From an uncultured Pelagibacteraceae bacterium (GTDB lineage: Bacteria > Pseudomonadota > Alphaproteobacteria > Pelagibacterales > Pelagibacteraceae), in the NCBI GenBank assembly GCA_902609855.1, contig CACLTL010000001.1:1-64000 (forward strand): DNA of 64,000 nucleotides, read 5' to 3'. Below are positions 28,325 through 39,578 of this stretch, piece by piece (position 1 is the first letter of the stretch; the number at the start of each line of letters is the position of its first letter). The notes beneath the pieces were generated by a model. That model was not told the DNA's origin. It made no database searches and was given only the letters and a program-made list of their open reading frames with translations. The position numbers and the translations under genes are program-made.

Positions 28325-30249
28325 TGGGTAGACTTATAAAGCAAATAAATTTTCCAGCAGATTTAAGAAAATTTAAAAAAAAAGATCTTGTTCAAATTTC
28401 TGAAGAACTTAGAGAAGAATTAATTGATGTAGTTTCTGAAACTGGCGGACATTTGGGCGCAGGTTTAGGTGTTATAGAGTTAACGATTGCACTACATTAC
28501 GTATTTGATACGCCAAAAGATAAATTAGTTTGGGATGTTAGTCACCAGTGTTATCCCCATAAAATCATAACTGGGCGAAGAGACAGAATCAAAACTTTGC
28601 GAAAGGGCGGTGGACTTTCAGGCTTTACTAAAAGGACTGAAAGCGAATATGATCCGTTTGGAGCAGCACATAGCTCTACATCTATTTCTTCAACACTTGG
28701 AATGGCGGTAGCAAAAAAATTATCCGACAACAATAACAATGTTATTGCTGTGATTGGCGACGGAGCAATGAGCGCTGGTATGGCCTACGAGGCAATGAAT
28801 AATGCAGGAGCATTAAAATCTAATTTAATTGTAATTTTAAATGATAACGATATGTCAATTGCAAGACCAGTTGGCGCTATGAGCAAATATTTAGCTAAGC
28901 TATTATCTGGAAAAATGTATTTTAGTTTAAGAGAAACTTTAAAAATGATTATTTCATCATTTTCCAAAAGGTTTAGTCAAAAAGCTGGTAAAGCAGAAGA
29001 TTTACTTAGAAACATTGTGACTGGAGGCACATTATTTAGTGAGTTGGGTTTTTATTATGTGGGTCCAATCGATGGTCACGATGTTGAAAACCTTGTTCAA
29101 ATTTTTGAAAATGTAAAAAATTCTAGCCACCAAGGTCCAGTACTAATTCATGTAAGGACACAAAAAGGGAAAGGTTATAAGCCAGCCGAAGTCTCTGGTG
29201 ATAAGTTCCATGGTGTTTCGAAGTTTAATGTATCAACAGGAGAACAAGCAAAATCTAAATCAAATATTCCATCGTATACTAAAGTTTTTGCAGAAACTTT
29301 GATTAAGCACGCACAACAAGATACTAAAATAGTAGGTATAACTGGAGCAATGCCATCTGGCACAGGATTGAATTTGTTTGAAAAAATTTTTCCAGATCGA
29401 ACTTTTGATGTTGGTATAGCAGAACAACATGCTGTAACTTTTGCAGCTGGTTTAGCAACAGAGGGATATAAACCTTATGCTGCAATTTATTCTACATTTT
29501 TACAAAGAGCTTATGATCAAGTCGTTCACGACGTAGCTTTACAATCTTTACCAGTAAGATTTGCAATAGATAGAGCTGGTCTAGTCGGGGCAGATGGACC
29601 AACACATGCTGGCTCTTTTGATATAACATATCTTTCAACTTTACCTAATTTTGTAGTTATGGCAGCAAGTGACGAAGCAGAACTTGTAAAAATGATTAAT
29701 ACTTCAGTAAATATAAACGACCGTCCTTCAGCTTTTAGATATCCAAGAGGCAACGGTATTGGCGTAGAATTACCTTTAATAAATGAAACTATAGAAATCG
29801 GTAAAGGAAGGATTGTTAAAGAGGGAAAAAAAGTCGCTTTAATTAATTTTGGAACACGATTGGAGGAATGTAAAAAAGCTTCAGACGTTCTTTCAAAGAA
29901 AGGAATTAATTGCACAATAATTGATGCAAGATTTGCTAAACCATTAGATGAAAAACTAATTATGGAAGCGGCATCTAATCACGAAGTACTAATAACTATT
30001 GAAGAGGGATCTATAGGTGGTTTTGGTTCTCATGTGATGCAGTTTTTATCTGATAGAGGGGTTTTTGATAGAGGCTTAAAATTTAGGTCAATGATCTTAC
30101 CAGACATTTTTATTGATCAAGACACACCAGAGAAAATGTATGAAGTCGCAGGTTTGGATAATTTGTCCATAGCTAACAAAGTTGTTGAAACACTAAATTC
30201 AAATATTATTTTAGCTAAAAATAAAAATAAAAATAAGATTTCTAATTAA
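28324..30249 (+). CDS. dxs: 1-deoxy-D-xylulose-5-phosphate synthase
   Basis: First enzyme of the MEP isoprenoid pathway, thiamine-diphosphate dependent, joining pyruvate and glyceraldehyde 3-phosphate. The 641-residue protein has [31 protein letters not shown], the TPP motif [47 protein letters not shown], and [15 protein letters not shown]. It overlaps ispA by one base and shares a 4-bp stop (TTAA at 30246-30249) with convergent aroC. Its product also feeds thiazole synthesis and pyridoxal synthesis in many bacteria. Confidence 0.98.
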   Translation: MGRLIKQINFPADLRKFKKKDLVQISEELREELIDVVSETGGHLGAGLGVIELTIALHYVFDTPKDKLVWDVSHQCYPHKIITGRRDRIKTLRKGGGLSGFTKRTESEYDPFGAAHSSTSISSTLGMAVAKKLSDNNNNVIAVIGDGAMSAGMAYEAMNNAGALKSNLIVILNDNDMSIARPVGAMSKYLAKLLSGKMYFSLRETLKMIISSFSKRFSQKAGKAEDLLRNIVTGGTLFSELGFYYVGPIDGHDVENLVQIFENVKNSSHQGPVLIHVRTQKGKGYKPAEVSGDKFHGVSKFNVSTGEQAKSKSNIPSYTKVFAETLIKHAQQDTKIVGITGAMPSGTGLNLFEKIFPDRTFDVGIAEQHAVTFAAGLATEGYKPYAAIYSTFLQRAYDQVVHDVALQSLPVRFAIDRAGLVGADGPTHAGSFDITYLSTLPNFVVMAASDEAELVKMINTSVNINDRPSAFRYPRGNGIGVELPLINETIEIGKGRIVKEGKKVALINFGTRLEECKKASDVLSKKGINCTIIDARFAKPLDEKLIMEAASNHEVLITIEEGSIGGFGSHVMQFLSDRGVFDRGLKFRSMILPDIFIDQDTPEKMYEVAGLDNLSIANKVVETLNSNIILAKNKNKNKISN

Positions 30250-31328
30250 CCACATTGCGCTCTATGCATTAAAAAGTGGTCAAGTAAAACGCAATTTATC
30301 ATCGCCTCACCAATCGGCACTGCTCTAATTCCCACACAAGGGTCATGTCGTCCTCTGACAGAGATATTAGTGTTTTTACCTTTTTTATCTATAGTTTCCC
30401 TGCTCGTTAAAATAGATGAAGTTGGTTTAACAGCAAAAGATGCAACTATATCTTGACCTGATGAAATTCCTCCAAGAATTCCACCGGCATGGTTAGTTTT
30501 AAATTTTATTTTTCCAGAACTTTTTCTTATTTCATCTGAGTTCTCTTCACCGCTTAAGAATGCCGCATTCATACCTGATCCAATATTTACACCTTTAACT
30601 GCATTTATACTCATTAAAGCAGCAGAAATGTCTGTATCAAGTTTTGAATAAATAGGCGCACCTAAGCCTACAGGAATTCCAGTAGCTCTGAGTTCAATTA
30701 TTGCACCACAAGATGAGCCAGCTTTTCTTACTGCTAATAGATATTTTTCCCATAGTTTGACCGACTTTTTATCAGGGCAGAAAAAAGGATTTTTTCTTAT
30801 TTCAGAATCTTTCCAATTTGATCTGTCACATGACATTAGCCCTAATTGCGTGACAGCTCCAATAACATTAAATTTTTTTCCTATGATCTTTTTTAATACA
30901 ACTCTTGCAACAGCCCCAGCCGCAACTCTACTTGCAGTCTCCCTTGCAGACTGTCGACCACCACCTCTAAAATCACGAATTCCATACTTTTTAAAATAAG
31001 TATAATCAGCATGCCCAGGTCTAAATTTATTTTTTATAGATTCATAGTCTCTTGATTTTTTATCTTCATTATGAATAATTATTGAAATAGGGGTTCCTGT
31101 TGTTTTTCCTTCAAATACACCTGATAAAATTATAGCTTTGTCTGGTTCTTTCCTTTGGGTAGTAAATTTAGATTGGCCAGGCCTTCTTTTATCTAAGTCA
31201 ATTTGAATATCTTTCTCAGTTAATGAAATATTTGGAGGACATCCGTCAATTACACAACCTATAGCTGGGCCATGAGATTCCCCCCACGTGGTGAAACGAA
31301 ATATTTTTCCAAAAGTATTAAAAGACAT
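30246..31328 (-). CDS. aroC: Chorismate synthase
   Basis: Last step of the shikimate pathway, using reduced flavin to convert EPSP to chorismate for aromatic amino acids and folate. The 360-residue protein has [73 protein letters not shown] in the conserved central region ([11 protein letters not shown] is diagnostic) and [20 protein letters not shown] near the C-terminus. It starts 34 bp from divergent pdxH. Confidence 0.97.
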   Translation of the reverse strand: MSFNTFGKIFRFTTWGESHGPAIGCVIDGCPPNISLTEKDIQIDLDKRRPGQSKFTTQRKEPDKAIILSGVFEGKTTGTPISIIIHNEDKKSRDYESIKNKFRPGHADYTYFKKYGIRDFRGGGRQSARETASRVAAGAVARVVLKKIIGKKFNVIGAVTQLGLMSCDRSNWKDSEIRKNPFFCPDKKSVKLWEKYLLAVRKAGSSCGAIIELRATGIPVGLGAPIYSKLDTDISAALMSINAVKGVNIGSGMNAAFLSGEENSDEIRKSSGKIKFKTNHAGGILGGISSGQDIVASFAVKPTSSILTSRETIDKKGKNTNISVRGRHDPCVGIRAVPIGEAMINCVLLDHFLMHRAQCG

Positions 31329-31362
31329 AAGTAAATAATGTATAGTTTATTTTATTAAATAT

Positions 31363-31995
31363 ATGAATCAAAAAAATGGCAAAAATTCTCTTGGTTTAGA
31401 CAGTTGTTTTGAAGATTTAGATAATCCTATAGAATTATTCAAAAAATGGTTTGCGAAAGCTGAGAAAACTGAAATTAATGATCCAAATGCAGTGGCAGTT
31501 GCTACTTCTAATAGAGATAATCAACCTAATGTAAGAATGGTTTTACTAAAAGGGTTAAGCGAAAGAGGCTTCGTTTTTTATACTAATTTTAATAGCAAAA
31601 AAGGAAGTGAGCTTAAGCAAAATCTTAAAGCTTCAATGTGTTTTCACTGGAAAAGTTTGAGACGACAAATCAGAGTTATTGGAAGCGTAGAAGAGGTGAC
31701 TAAAAAGGAAGCAGACGATTATTATAATTCTAGACCTTATAAAAACCGAATAGGAGCTTGGGCTTCATCACAATCACAAACGTTAGATAGAAGGACTACT
31801 TTTTTAAACAAAATAAAAGAATTTGAAAAAAAATATCCAAATGAGAATAATGTTCCAAGGCCTCAGCACTGGTCTGGATGGAGAGTAATTCCTGATGAGA
31901 TTGAGTTTTGGGTAGATGGTGATGGAAGAATTCACGAGAGGTTAAATTATATAAAAAAGAACGGGAAATGGGAAAAAGAACTTCTATATCCCTAA
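31363..31995 (+). CDS. pdxH: Pyridoxamine/pyridoxine 5'-phosphate oxidase
   Basis: FMN enzyme oxidising PNP or PMP to pyridoxal 5'-phosphate. The 210-residue protein shows NVRMVLLKGLSERGFVFYTN, SKKGSELKQNLKASMCFHWK, RQIRVIGSVEEV, SRPYKNRIGAWAS and RPQHWSGWRVIPDEIEFWVDG with the C-terminal RLHDR-like RIHERLNY. All FMN and PLP contact regions are present. Its stop overlaps the convergent ispB stop by 4 bp. pdxH is often kept in genomes for B6 salvage. Confidence 0.97.
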   Translation: MNQKNGKNSLGLDSCFEDLDNPIELFKKWFAKAEKTEINDPNAVAVATSNRDNQPNVRMVLLKGLSERGFVFYTNFNSKKGSELKQNLKASMCFHWKSLRRQIRVIGSVEEVTKKEADDYYNSRPYKNRIGAWASSQSQTLDRRTTFLNKIKEFEKKYPNENNVPRPQHWSGWRVIPDEIEFWVDGDGRIHERLNYIKKNGKWEKELLYP

Positions 31996-33005
31996 TAAGA
32001 TCTATTTAAACTAAAGCTTGTCAAATTTTGTAAAATTCTTTTATCTTCACTGTCTGGAAAAATTGCCAAAGCATCATAAGAAACATTAACGAAATATTCT
32101 GCTTTTTTTAAACTCTTTTCAACTGCTTTATATTTAAAGATCAAAGCTAATGTTTCACTAAAATCTTCCTCAGTCCTTTGATCTTTTTTCATCATTTCTG
32201 TTAAAAATTCTTTTTCCTCTTGATTACCTTTTTGAAAAATAGTTATTAGAGGTAAAGTTACTTTGCCTTCATAGAAATCTTTTCCAATTTCTTTACCAAA
32301 AAATTTTTCTTTTGCATAATAATCAAGCGCATCATCTGCTATTTGAAAAGCTAGACCTAAATTTCTTCCGTAAGATTCTAGTGCTTTCTTTTCTTTATCA
32401 TTACTCCCAGAAATACAAGCTCCGGTTTTTGTTGCTGCTGAAAAAAGAGCTGCAGTTTTTAAATTGATAATATCTATATATGTTTCTTCAAGAAGATCTG
32501 CTTCACCCTTATGTTGTAGTTGTAGTACTTCACCTTGTGCAATTTTCGCAGATGTTGAAGATAAAAGTTGTAGTACTTCCAGATCACCATCTTGTACCAT
32601 AATTTCAAAACATCTACTCAAAAGATAATCACCAACTAAAATTGATGATTGGTTACCCCAAATAGAATTAATGGTTTTTACACCTCTTCTCAACGAGCTT
32701 TCGTCAATAACATCATCATGTAGTAATGTTGCCGAATGAATTAGTTCTACGCAAGCTGCCAAATTAATATCTCTGTTATCTTCTTTGTATCCAGTGAGTT
32801 TAGCTGACTCTAAAGTTAAAATTGCTCTTAATCTTTTACCACCTGATTTTAGGTGATGTTCACTCATTTTTTCTATTAAATTCACATTGCTTTTAAGTTT
32901 TTGCTCAATTAAACCCTCAACTTTTTCAAGTTTTGAACCAAGCATATTCTTAAGTTCCAGATAAGCAGAATTGGCTGATTTTTTTAGTGGTATAACTGAT
33001 CCCAT
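31992..33005 (-). CDS. ispB: Long-chain polyprenyl diphosphate synthase
   Basis: Makes the C40-C50 side chain of ubiquinone. The 337-residue trans-prenyltransferase has GGKRLRAILTLESAKL, the first aspartate-rich motif LLHDDVIDESSLRRG, GDYLLSRCFEIM, GEVLQLQHKGE and the second motif FQIADDALDYYAKE. The residues before the first motif are small (Ser, Ala), as in long-chain enzymes, whereas ispA at 27449 has the short-chain pattern, so the two genes are probably specialised. It is divergent from the S49 peptidase across a 145-bp gap. Confidence 0.93.
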   Translation of the reverse strand: MGSVIPLKKSANSAYLELKNMLGSKLEKVEGLIEQKLKSNVNLIEKMSEHHLKSGGKRLRAILTLESAKLTGYKEDNRDINLAACVELIHSATLLHDDVIDESSLRRGVKTINSIWGNQSSILVGDYLLSRCFEIMVQDGDLEVLQLLSSTSAKIAQGEVLQLQHKGEADLLEETYIDIINLKTAALFSAATKTGACISGSNDKEKKALESYGRNLGLAFQIADDALDYYAKEKFFGKEIGKDFYEGKVTLPLITIFQKGNQEEKEFLTEMMKKDQRTEEDFSETLALIFKYKAVEKSLKKAEYFVNVSYDALAIFPDSEDKRILQNLTSFSLNRSY

Positions 33006-33061
33006 AAGCTTTATTTATAATCGATTTTAAAAAGAATAAATTTTTAATTGGAAACGTGGTG

Positions 33062-33091
33062 ACGCACCTATAATTCAACTATAAGTAGCGT
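33062..33091 (+). promoter_or_regulatory. Candidate promoter/operator in the ispB-sppA gap
   Basis: In the 145-bp divergent gap, a perfect TATAAT (33069-33074) lies in a direct repeat CTATAA-N5-CTATAA (33068-33073, 33079-33084; 11-bp period) flanked by ACGC and GCGT. A weak TTGGAA sits 15 bp upstream of TATAAT. This is likely the control region of the peptidase-glyQS-ppdK run; no other feature is visible in the gap. Confidence 0.3.
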
Positions 33092-33150
33092 AATTTAATA
33101 TTAAATTTTAATTTATTACTGTTATAAGAATATAATCATTCATCTAAATT

Positions 33151-33963
33151 ATGTTTTCAATTTTTAAAAAGAAAAAAGTCGTACCACATATAAGATTAAC
33201 CGGTGTTATTGGTTCTGCTGGCCGTTTTAATAAAGGTATAGATCTTGCTGGTCAACGAGATATTCTAAAAAAAGCATTTTCTCTTAAAAAAATTACTCAT
33301 GTTGCTATATCGATTAACTCTCCTGGAGGATCACCAGTGCAATCCCATTTAATTTATACTTACATCAGGCAACTGGCTGAAAAGAATAAAGTTAAAGTGA
33401 TAATATTTGCTGAAGATGTTGCTGCTTCAGGTGGATATTTAATTTCATGTGCAGGGGATGAAATTTACGCAAACTCAAGCTCTATCATTGGTTCGATTGG
33501 TGTTATCTCAGCTTCATTTGGATTTAAAGACTTAATTAAGAAAATTGGAGTTGAGCGAAGAGTTTATACAGCAGGTAAAAACAAAAGTACTTTAGATCCA
33601 TTTGTAGAAGAAAAAGAAGATGATGTAAAAAGACTAAAGAATATTCAATTAGAATTGCATGCTGATTTTATAAAAGTTGTTGAAACAAGCAGAGGTTCTA
33701 AGCTCAAAGATCCTGAAAAAAATAATATTTTTACAGGTGAATTTTGGACTGGTAAAACATCTTTAAGTCTTGGATTAATAGATGGAATCGGAAACGCTGA
33801 TCAAATTTTAAAAGAAAAATTTGGTGATAAAGTAGTTATTAAAAATTTTGAAAAACCAAAAGGATTTATCGCAAGAAAACTATCATCCACAATCCAAGAT
33901 CCCGTTGATAGATTAGCTAATATTTTAGAAGAAAAATCAATGTGGCAAAAATTTGGTTTATAA
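33151..33963 (+). CDS. sppA: S49 family serine protease (SppA/SohB-like)
   Basis: A 270-residue ClpP-fold peptidase of the signal-peptide peptidase family. The nucleophile Ser is in EDVAASGGYLIS, the general-base Lys in VYTAGKNKSTLDPF, with the oxyanion loop ISINSPGGSPVQSH and SIIGSIGVISASFG between. The usual N-terminal membrane anchor is not evident (MFSIFKKKKVVPHIRLTG), so it may be soluble or peripheral. It is directly followed by glyQ (TAAATG, no gap). The substrate is unknown; relatives remove leftover signal peptides. Confidence 0.9.
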   Translation: MFSIFKKKKVVPHIRLTGVIGSAGRFNKGIDLAGQRDILKKAFSLKKITHVAISINSPGGSPVQSHLIYTYIRQLAEKNKVKVIIFAEDVAASGGYLISCAGDEIYANSSSIIGSIGVISASFGFKDLIKKIGVERRVYTAGKNKSTLDPFVEEKEDDVKRLKNIQLELHADFIKVVETSRGSKLKDPEKNNIFTGEFWTGKTSLSLGLIDGIGNADQILKEKFGDKVVIKNFEKPKGFIARKLSSTIQDPVDRLANILEEKSMWQKFGL

Positions 33964-34860
33964 ATGCCAGTAAAAAAAAAGGTTAAGACAAAATTATCTA
34001 AAAAAATAAAATTTTTATCTTTTCAAGATATAATAATGAATCTGCAAAAGTTTTGGGGTAAAAATGGTTGCGTAATCTTGCAACCCTATGATATAGAAGT
34101 TGGAGCTGGAACTTTTCATCCAGCAACTACATTAAGATCTCTCGGACCCAAGCCATGGAAGGCTGCGTACGTGCAGCCATCAAGAAGACCAACAGACGGA
34201 AGGTACGGTGAAAACCCTAATCGATTACAACACTATTACCAATATCAAGTAATTATAAAACCTTCTCCAAAAAATATTAAACAACTTTATTTGAAAAGTT
34301 TAGCAACTATCGGTATTGATGTAAAAAATCATGATATCCGTTTTATTGAAGACGATTGGGAAAGTCCAACTTTAGGAGCAGCAGGTTTAGGTTGGGAAGT
34401 TTGGTGTGATGGGATGGAGATTACTCAATTTACCTATTTTCAACAAATGACTGGTATAGAATGTAAACCTGTTCCGGTTGAAATTACTTATGGTCTTGAA
34501 AGACTGTGTATGTTCGTTCAAGGAAAAAATAATGTCTTTGATCTTGATTGGAACGATGAGGGTGTCAAATATAAAGAGGTTTTCTTTCAAGCCGAAAAAG
34601 AATTTTCTGCTTATAACTTTGAGTTTGCAAATACTGATACACTTCAAAAAAATTTTGAGAATACTGAAAATGAATGTAAAACTTTACTTGAAAAAAAGCT
34701 CTCATTACCAGCTTATGATCAATGTTTAAAAGCAAGTCATATTTTTAATTTATTAGATGCTCGTGGAGTGATTGGTGTTGCAGAAAGGACTGGTTATATA
34801 AATAGAATTAGAGAACTTGCAAAAGGTTGTGGCGCATTGTGGTTAAGCTCACAAAAATAA
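33964..34860 (+). CDS. glyQ: Glycyl-tRNA synthetase alpha subunit
   Basis: Catalytic subunit of the bacterial tetrameric alpha2beta2 enzyme. The 298-residue protein has [88 protein letters not shown] and the late [16 protein letters not shown]. The first about 18 residues are extra basic sequence; a later start at Met 28 would cut into the conserved SFQDI segment, so 33964 is kept. glyS follows after 3 bp. Confidence 0.97.
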   Translation: MPVKKKVKTKLSKKIKFLSFQDIIMNLQKFWGKNGCVILQPYDIEVGAGTFHPATTLRSLGPKPWKAAYVQPSRRPTDGRYGENPNRLQHYYQYQVIIKPSPKNIKQLYLKSLATIGIDVKNHDIRFIEDDWESPTLGAAGLGWEVWCDGMEITQFTYFQQMTGIECKPVPVEITYGLERLCMFVQGKNNVFDLDWNDEGVKYKEVFFQAEKEFSAYNFEFANTDTLQKNFENTENECKTLLEKKLSLPAYDQCLKASHIFNLLDARGVIGVAERTGYINRIRELAKGCGALWLSSQK

Positions 34861-34863
34861 ATT

Positions 34864-36918
34864 ATGGCAGAACTTTTATTGGAATTATATAGTGAGGAAA
34901 TTCCACCACAATTACAAATATCAGCTAGATCTCAAATAAAACAATTTATTGAAAACACTTTTAAAGAGGAAAACATAAAGTATAAAGAATTATCGGTTTA
35001 TTCTTCTCCAACAAGATTAACTCTTTTTATAAAATACCTTGCAGAAAAAATCAAAATAGAGGCTAAAGAAATTAAAGGACCCAAGGTAGGATCTCCTGAT
35101 CAAGTAATCCAAGGTTTTCTTAGAGCAAAAAATGTCTCTCAGAAAGACTTAATCGAAAAAGATACTGACAAGGGAAAACTTTATTTTATCAAAACACAAT
35201 CTCAATTAATATTAGTAGAAGACTTATTAATTAAAATTATTCCAAAGGCAATAGGATCTATAAGCTGGAAAAAATCAATGAAATGGTCACATCACAATTT
35301 GATGTGGGGAAGACCTCTAAGATCAATCTTTGCAAGGTATAACAATAAAAAATTACTATTTAATTTTGAGCATCTTGATACAACAGATGAAATAATTATA
35401 GAACAAGATTTAGTAAGAAAAACTAAAAAAATAAAAGATTTTAAAGATTATATTAATTTCTTAAAAAGCAATAAAATAATTTTCGATCATAAAGAGAGAG
35501 AAGATATCATTCTTAAAAAGATCAATTCATTTATTCAATCTAAACAATATAAAGATAACTTAAATAAAAAGCTTTTGGAGGAAGTCGTTAATATTGTAGA
35601 GGATCCAAATTTACTTCATTTAAGTTTTAACAAAGATTTTCTTGAAATACCCAAAGAAATTATAATATCTACTTTGGAGAAACACCAAAGATATTTCCCA
35701 ATTTTTGATAGTAGAGATAGATTAACAAATTATTTTTTTGTTGTAGCCAATAAAAAAGATGAAAAAAAATTAATTACCCAGGGAAATAAAAGAGTTGTTG
35801 AAGCAAGACTAGCAGATGCCAAATTTTTCTGGGATAAAGATAGATCTAAAAATTTGATTAAACAAATAGCCAACCTCAAATCAGTAATTTTTTATGAAAA
35901 GCTAGGGTCTATTTATGACAAAACACAGAGATTAAGACAATTGGCTGGTCTACTGTCAGATGACTTAAATATTAATAAAGAAAAAGTTCAAGTTGCAGCT
36001 TCAATCTCTAAATCTGATTTATGTTCAGACCTAATTGGAGAATATCCAGAGCTTCAAGGTGTTATGGGTAAATATTTTGCGTTGGCACAAGGTTTTGAGG
36101 AAGACGTAGCAAATTCAGTAAGCGATCATTATTTACCAATAGGGCTTACATCAGCATTACCCAAGAAACCTTTTAGTTACTCTATTTCAATTGTAGATAA
36201 AATAGATACTCTAGTTGGCTTTTTTGTTATCGATGAAAAACCTACAAGTTCAAAAGATCCTTTTGCTTTAAGAAGAGCTGCAATTGGACTACTTAGAATA
36301 ATAATTGAAAATAAATTATCTTTTAAACTTAGAGATTTAATTAGTTACGCCATAAGACTTTATCAAGAACAAGGCGTTGAAATTAAAAATGAAAAAACCG
36401 AGCAACAAGTTCTGGAATTTATAAAGGAGAGAATGCGAAACCTATTAAAACTGAAAAAAATAAAAGCTGATATTATTGAGGCATCAATCAGTTCTCATGC
36501 TGGAGATAATTTCCTAGCTCTTTATGCAAAAACACTTTTAATGAATAAATACAAAAATAAAGGTATCGGAGTTAATGCAATCAGCTCGTATAAAAGAGCT
36601 TCAAATATATTAGATAAAGCTGGAAAAAGAATTACTGGTAGACCCGATGCTGTATTATTTAGAAAAAATGAAGAAAAAATACTACACGAAAAAATCAATG
36701 AGATTCGTAAAGCTTTTACAGTTAAAGACGACAATAAAGACTATGAAAGCTTGTTGATAAAGCTTTCTGATACGAAAGAATGCACTGATAATTTTTTTGA
36801 CAATGTCGTAGTAAATGATGAAAATCAAGATATTAAAAATAATCGATTAGAGTTATTAAAAATGTTTTGTAATACTTTTGACAACTTTATTGATTTTTCA
36901 AAATTAGAGGGACTATAA
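34864..36918 (+). CDS. glyS: Glycyl-tRNA synthetase beta subunit
   Basis: Partner of GlyQ that binds tRNA and contains editing-like and anticodon-binding domains. The 684 residues begin AELLLELYSEEIPPQLQISA, contain KSMKWSHHNLMWGRPLRSI, EDPNLLHLSFNKDFLEIPKE, LEKHQRYFPIFD, the HD-like region SDLCSDLIGEYPELQGVMGKYFALAQG and DPFALRRAAIGLLRI, and end in an anticodon-binding helical domain. Length matches the family. It overlaps ppdK by one base, as part of the alphaproteobacterial glyQ-glyS-ppdK order. Confidence 0.97.
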   Translation: MAELLLELYSEEIPPQLQISARSQIKQFIENTFKEENIKYKELSVYSSPTRLTLFIKYLAEKIKIEAKEIKGPKVGSPDQVIQGFLRAKNVSQKDLIEKDTDKGKLYFIKTQSQLILVEDLLIKIIPKAIGSISWKKSMKWSHHNLMWGRPLRSIFARYNNKKLLFNFEHLDTTDEIIIEQDLVRKTKKIKDFKDYINFLKSNKIIFDHKEREDIILKKINSFIQSKQYKDNLNKKLLEEVVNIVEDPNLLHLSFNKDFLEIPKEIIISTLEKHQRYFPIFDSRDRLTNYFFVVANKKDEKKLITQGNKRVVEARLADAKFFWDKDRSKNLIKQIANLKSVIFYEKLGSIYDKTQRLRQLAGLLSDDLNINKEKVQVAASISKSDLCSDLIGEYPELQGVMGKYFALAQGFEEDVANSVSDHYLPIGLTSALPKKPFSYSISIVDKIDTLVGFFVIDEKPTSSKDPFALRRAAIGLLRIIIENKLSFKLRDLISYAIRLYQEQGVEIKNEKTEQQVLEFIKERMRNLLKLKKIKADIIEASISSHAGDNFLALYAKTLLMNKYKNKGIGVNAISSYKRASNILDKAGKRITGRPDAVLFRKNEEKILHEKINEIRKAFTVKDDNKDYESLLIKLSDTKECTDNFFDNVVVNDENQDIKNNRLELLKMFCNTFDNFIDFSKLEGL

Positions 36919-39578
36919 TGGCAAAAGTTGTATTTAGCTTCGATGATAAATCTACCAAAAAGTTAAAGAATAAAAAAAATATTTTGGGCGGAAAAGGAGC
37001 AAACCTCGGTGAAATGGGCAGACTAGGTTTACCTGTTCCTCCTGGATTTACTATTACGACAAGTGTTTGTGATTTATTTTACAAGAATAAAAAAAAACTA
37101 CCGAAAAAAGTAATACAAAATATTGAGTCAGAGCTAAAGAATATTGAAAAGAAAACTAAAAAGAAATTTGGTGATCTTAAAAACCCATTACTGGTATCGG
37201 TTAGATCAGGGGCTAGAATTTCAATGCCTGGTATGATGGACACAATTTTGAATCTTGGTCTTAATGATAAAACAGTTGAGTCATTAAAAAAGAAAACATC
37301 AAACGGAAGATTTGCTAAAGATAGCTATAGAAGATTTATACAAATGTACAGCAATGTAGTTTTGGGAGTAGAAGGACATTTATTTGAAGAGCTAATTGAT
37401 AACTATAAGTTAACAAAAGGAGTATTGCTAGACACAGATCTAGACGAAAGCGATTGGGATGGATTAATTGTTAATTTTAAAGAGTTAGTAAAAAAAGAAA
37501 AAAAAATTAATTTTCCTCAAAATGTCAAAGAACAATTATTAGGAGCAATAAACGCTGTATTTTTATCATGGGATAGTCAAAGAGCAAAAACTTATAGAAA
37601 ATTAAATCAAATTCCTGATCATTGGGGAACAGCTGTAAATGTTCAAGCTATGGTTTTTGGAAATATGGGTGATGATTGCTCAACCGGTGTTGCATTTACC
37701 AGAAATCCTTCAACAGGAGAAAACTCTTTCTTTGGGGAATTTTTAATTAACGCACAAGGTGAAGATGTTGTAGCGGGTACAAGAACACCTCAATACATTT
37801 CAAAAAAAGCAAAGCAGGATTCAGGCTCTAAAAAACCTTCAATGGAGGAAGCAATGCCTGAAGTTTATAGAGAACTTGCAAAAGTATTTCTTAAGTTGGA
37901 AAGGCACTATAAAGATATGCAAGACATCGAGTTTACAGTTGAGAACAATAAACTTTGGATGCTCCAAACAAGATCTGGAAAAAGAACTGCCAAAGCTGCA
38001 ATTAAAATTGCAGTAGATATGGTTAAAGAAAAATTAATTTCAAAAAAAGAAGCAATCAAGAGAATTGATCCAAATACTTTAGACACTTTATTACATCCTA
38101 CTTTAGATGACAAAGTTGAGAAAGAAGTAATAGCTTCGGGTTTACCAGCATCACCAGGAGCCGCAAGTGGTAAAGTTGTTTTCACTGCTGATGAAGCGGA
38201 GAAATTAAACGAGATGATGCAAGATACGATATTAGTGAGGTTAGAAACTTCACCAGAGGATATACATGGAATGCATGCAGCTAAAGGAATTCTAACAGCA
38301 AGAGGAGGAATGACGAGCCATGCTGCAGTAGTAGCACGAGGGATGGGAAGACCATGTGTTTCAGGTTCAAGTGAAATTACAATCGATTATGAATTAAAAC
38401 AATTCAAAGCTGGGGATGTAATTATTAAAGAGGGAGATATTATTACTATAGATGGCGGAAGCGGAAAAGTGATGAAAGGGTTAGTTCCCACTGTCCAACC
38501 AGAAATTTCTGGATACTTCTCTACAATAATGAAATGGGCTGATGAATTTAGGAAATTAAAAGTAAGAACAAACGCTGAAACGGAGGCAGATAGCAAAACA
38601 GCAAGAGAATTTGGCGCTGAAGGAATTGGACTATGTAGAACTGAGCACATGTTTTTTGATGAGGAAAGAATTCTATCAGTTAGACAAATGATTTTATCTA
38701 AATCAAAAGAGGACAGAAATAGCGCGCTAGATAAACTTCTACCTCATCAAAAAGAAGACTTCAAAAAAATATTTAAAGTTATGTCAGGTTTACCTGTTAC
38801 AGTAAGATTATTAGATCCACCACTCCATGAATTTTTACCAAAAGCTGAAAAAGACATAGAAGAAGTAGCAAGATCTTTAAATTTATCAGCAAAAGAGGTT
38901 AAAGATAGAATAGCAGAGCTTCATGAGGAAAATCCTATGCTTGGGCATAGAGGCTGTAGACTTGGTATTTCTTTCCCAGAGATTTATGAGATGCAATGTA
39001 GAGCAATATTCGAAGCTATAGTTGAATTAAAAAAACAAAAAATTAAAGCAGCTTTTGTAGAAATAATGATACCTTTAGTATCTACTGAAACCGAATTGAA
39101 AATTTTAAGAGCTTTAGTAAATAAAATAGCTAGAGAAATAGAAAAAGAAAATAAATTAAAACTTGAATATATGGTAGGTACTATGATTGAATTACCACGT
39201 GCCGCTTTACAAGCGAAGTCTATCTCAAAACATGCTGATTTTTTTAGCTTTGGAACAAACGATTTAACTCAAACGACTTTAGGAATAAGTCGAGATGATT
39301 CAGGAAAATTTTTAAACGATTATATTGATAATAAAATTTTTGATGTTGATCCATTTGTAAGTATTGATCAAAATGGAGTAGGTGAGCTAGTTGAATTAGC
39401 TTCTCTAAGAGGCAGAAAGACAAATAAGAATATTAAGCTAGGGATTTGTGGTGAGCATGGTGGCGATCCGAAGAGTATTGAATTTTGTTCTAGAACAGGA
39501 CTTAATTATGTTTCTTGCTCTCCATTCAGAGTCCCAGTAGCAAGGTTAGCTGCTGCTCAAGCAGAATTAACTAAATAA
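36918..39578 (+). CDS. ppdK: Pyruvate, phosphate dikinase
   Basis: Interconverts pyruvate, ATP and phosphate with phosphoenolpyruvate, AMP and pyrophosphate. The 886-residue protein has the ATP-grasp domain (GGKGANLGEMGRLGLPVPPG, VSVRSGARISMPGMMDTILN), the swivelling domain with phosphohistidine His468 in GGMTSHAAVVARGMGRPCV, and the PEP/pyruvate barrel with GLCRTEHMFF and the catalytic cysteine in LGICGEHGGDP. All three domains are complete. In genomes without pyruvate kinase the enzyme can work either way; together with Fba and Pgk here it supports gluconeogenesis from organic acids. Its end overlaps convergent nadC by 8 bp. Confidence 0.98.
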   Translation: MAKVVFSFDDKSTKKLKNKKNILGGKGANLGEMGRLGLPVPPGFTITTSVCDLFYKNKKKLPKKVIQNIESELKNIEKKTKKKFGDLKNPLLVSVRSGARISMPGMMDTILNLGLNDKTVESLKKKTSNGRFAKDSYRRFIQMYSNVVLGVEGHLFEELIDNYKLTKGVLLDTDLDESDWDGLIVNFKELVKKEKKINFPQNVKEQLLGAINAVFLSWDSQRAKTYRKLNQIPDHWGTAVNVQAMVFGNMGDDCSTGVAFTRNPSTGENSFFGEFLINAQGEDVVAGTRTPQYISKKAKQDSGSKKPSMEEAMPEVYRELAKVFLKLERHYKDMQDIEFTVENNKLWMLQTRSGKRTAKAAIKIAVDMVKEKLISKKEAIKRIDPNTLDTLLHPTLDDKVEKEVIASGLPASPGAASGKVVFTADEAEKLNEMMQDTILVRLETSPEDIHGMHAAKGILTARGGMTSHAAVVARGMGRPCVSGSSEITIDYELKQFKAGDVIIKEGDIITIDGGSGKVMKGLVPTVQPEISGYFSTIMKWADEFRKLKVRTNAETEADSKTAREFGAEGIGLCRTEHMFFDEERILSVRQMILSKSKEDRNSALDKLLPHQKEDFKKIFKVMSGLPVTVRLLDPPLHEFLPKAEKDIEEVARSLNLSAKEVKDRIAELHEENPMLGHRGCRLGISFPEIYEMQCRAIFEAIVELKKQKIKAAFVEIMIPLVSTETELKILRALVNKIAREIEKENKLKLEYMVGTMIELPRAALQAKSISKHADFFSFGTNDLTQTTLGISRDDSGKFLNDYIDNKIFDVDPFVSIDQNGVGELVELASLRGRKTNKNIKLGICGEHGGDPKSIEFCSRTGLNYVSCSPFRVPVARLAAAQAELTK

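Noticed and set aside
29526-29915. 129-codon open frame on the minus strand opposite dxs
   Set aside because: Shadow of the conserved dxs frame; no domain and no independent signals.
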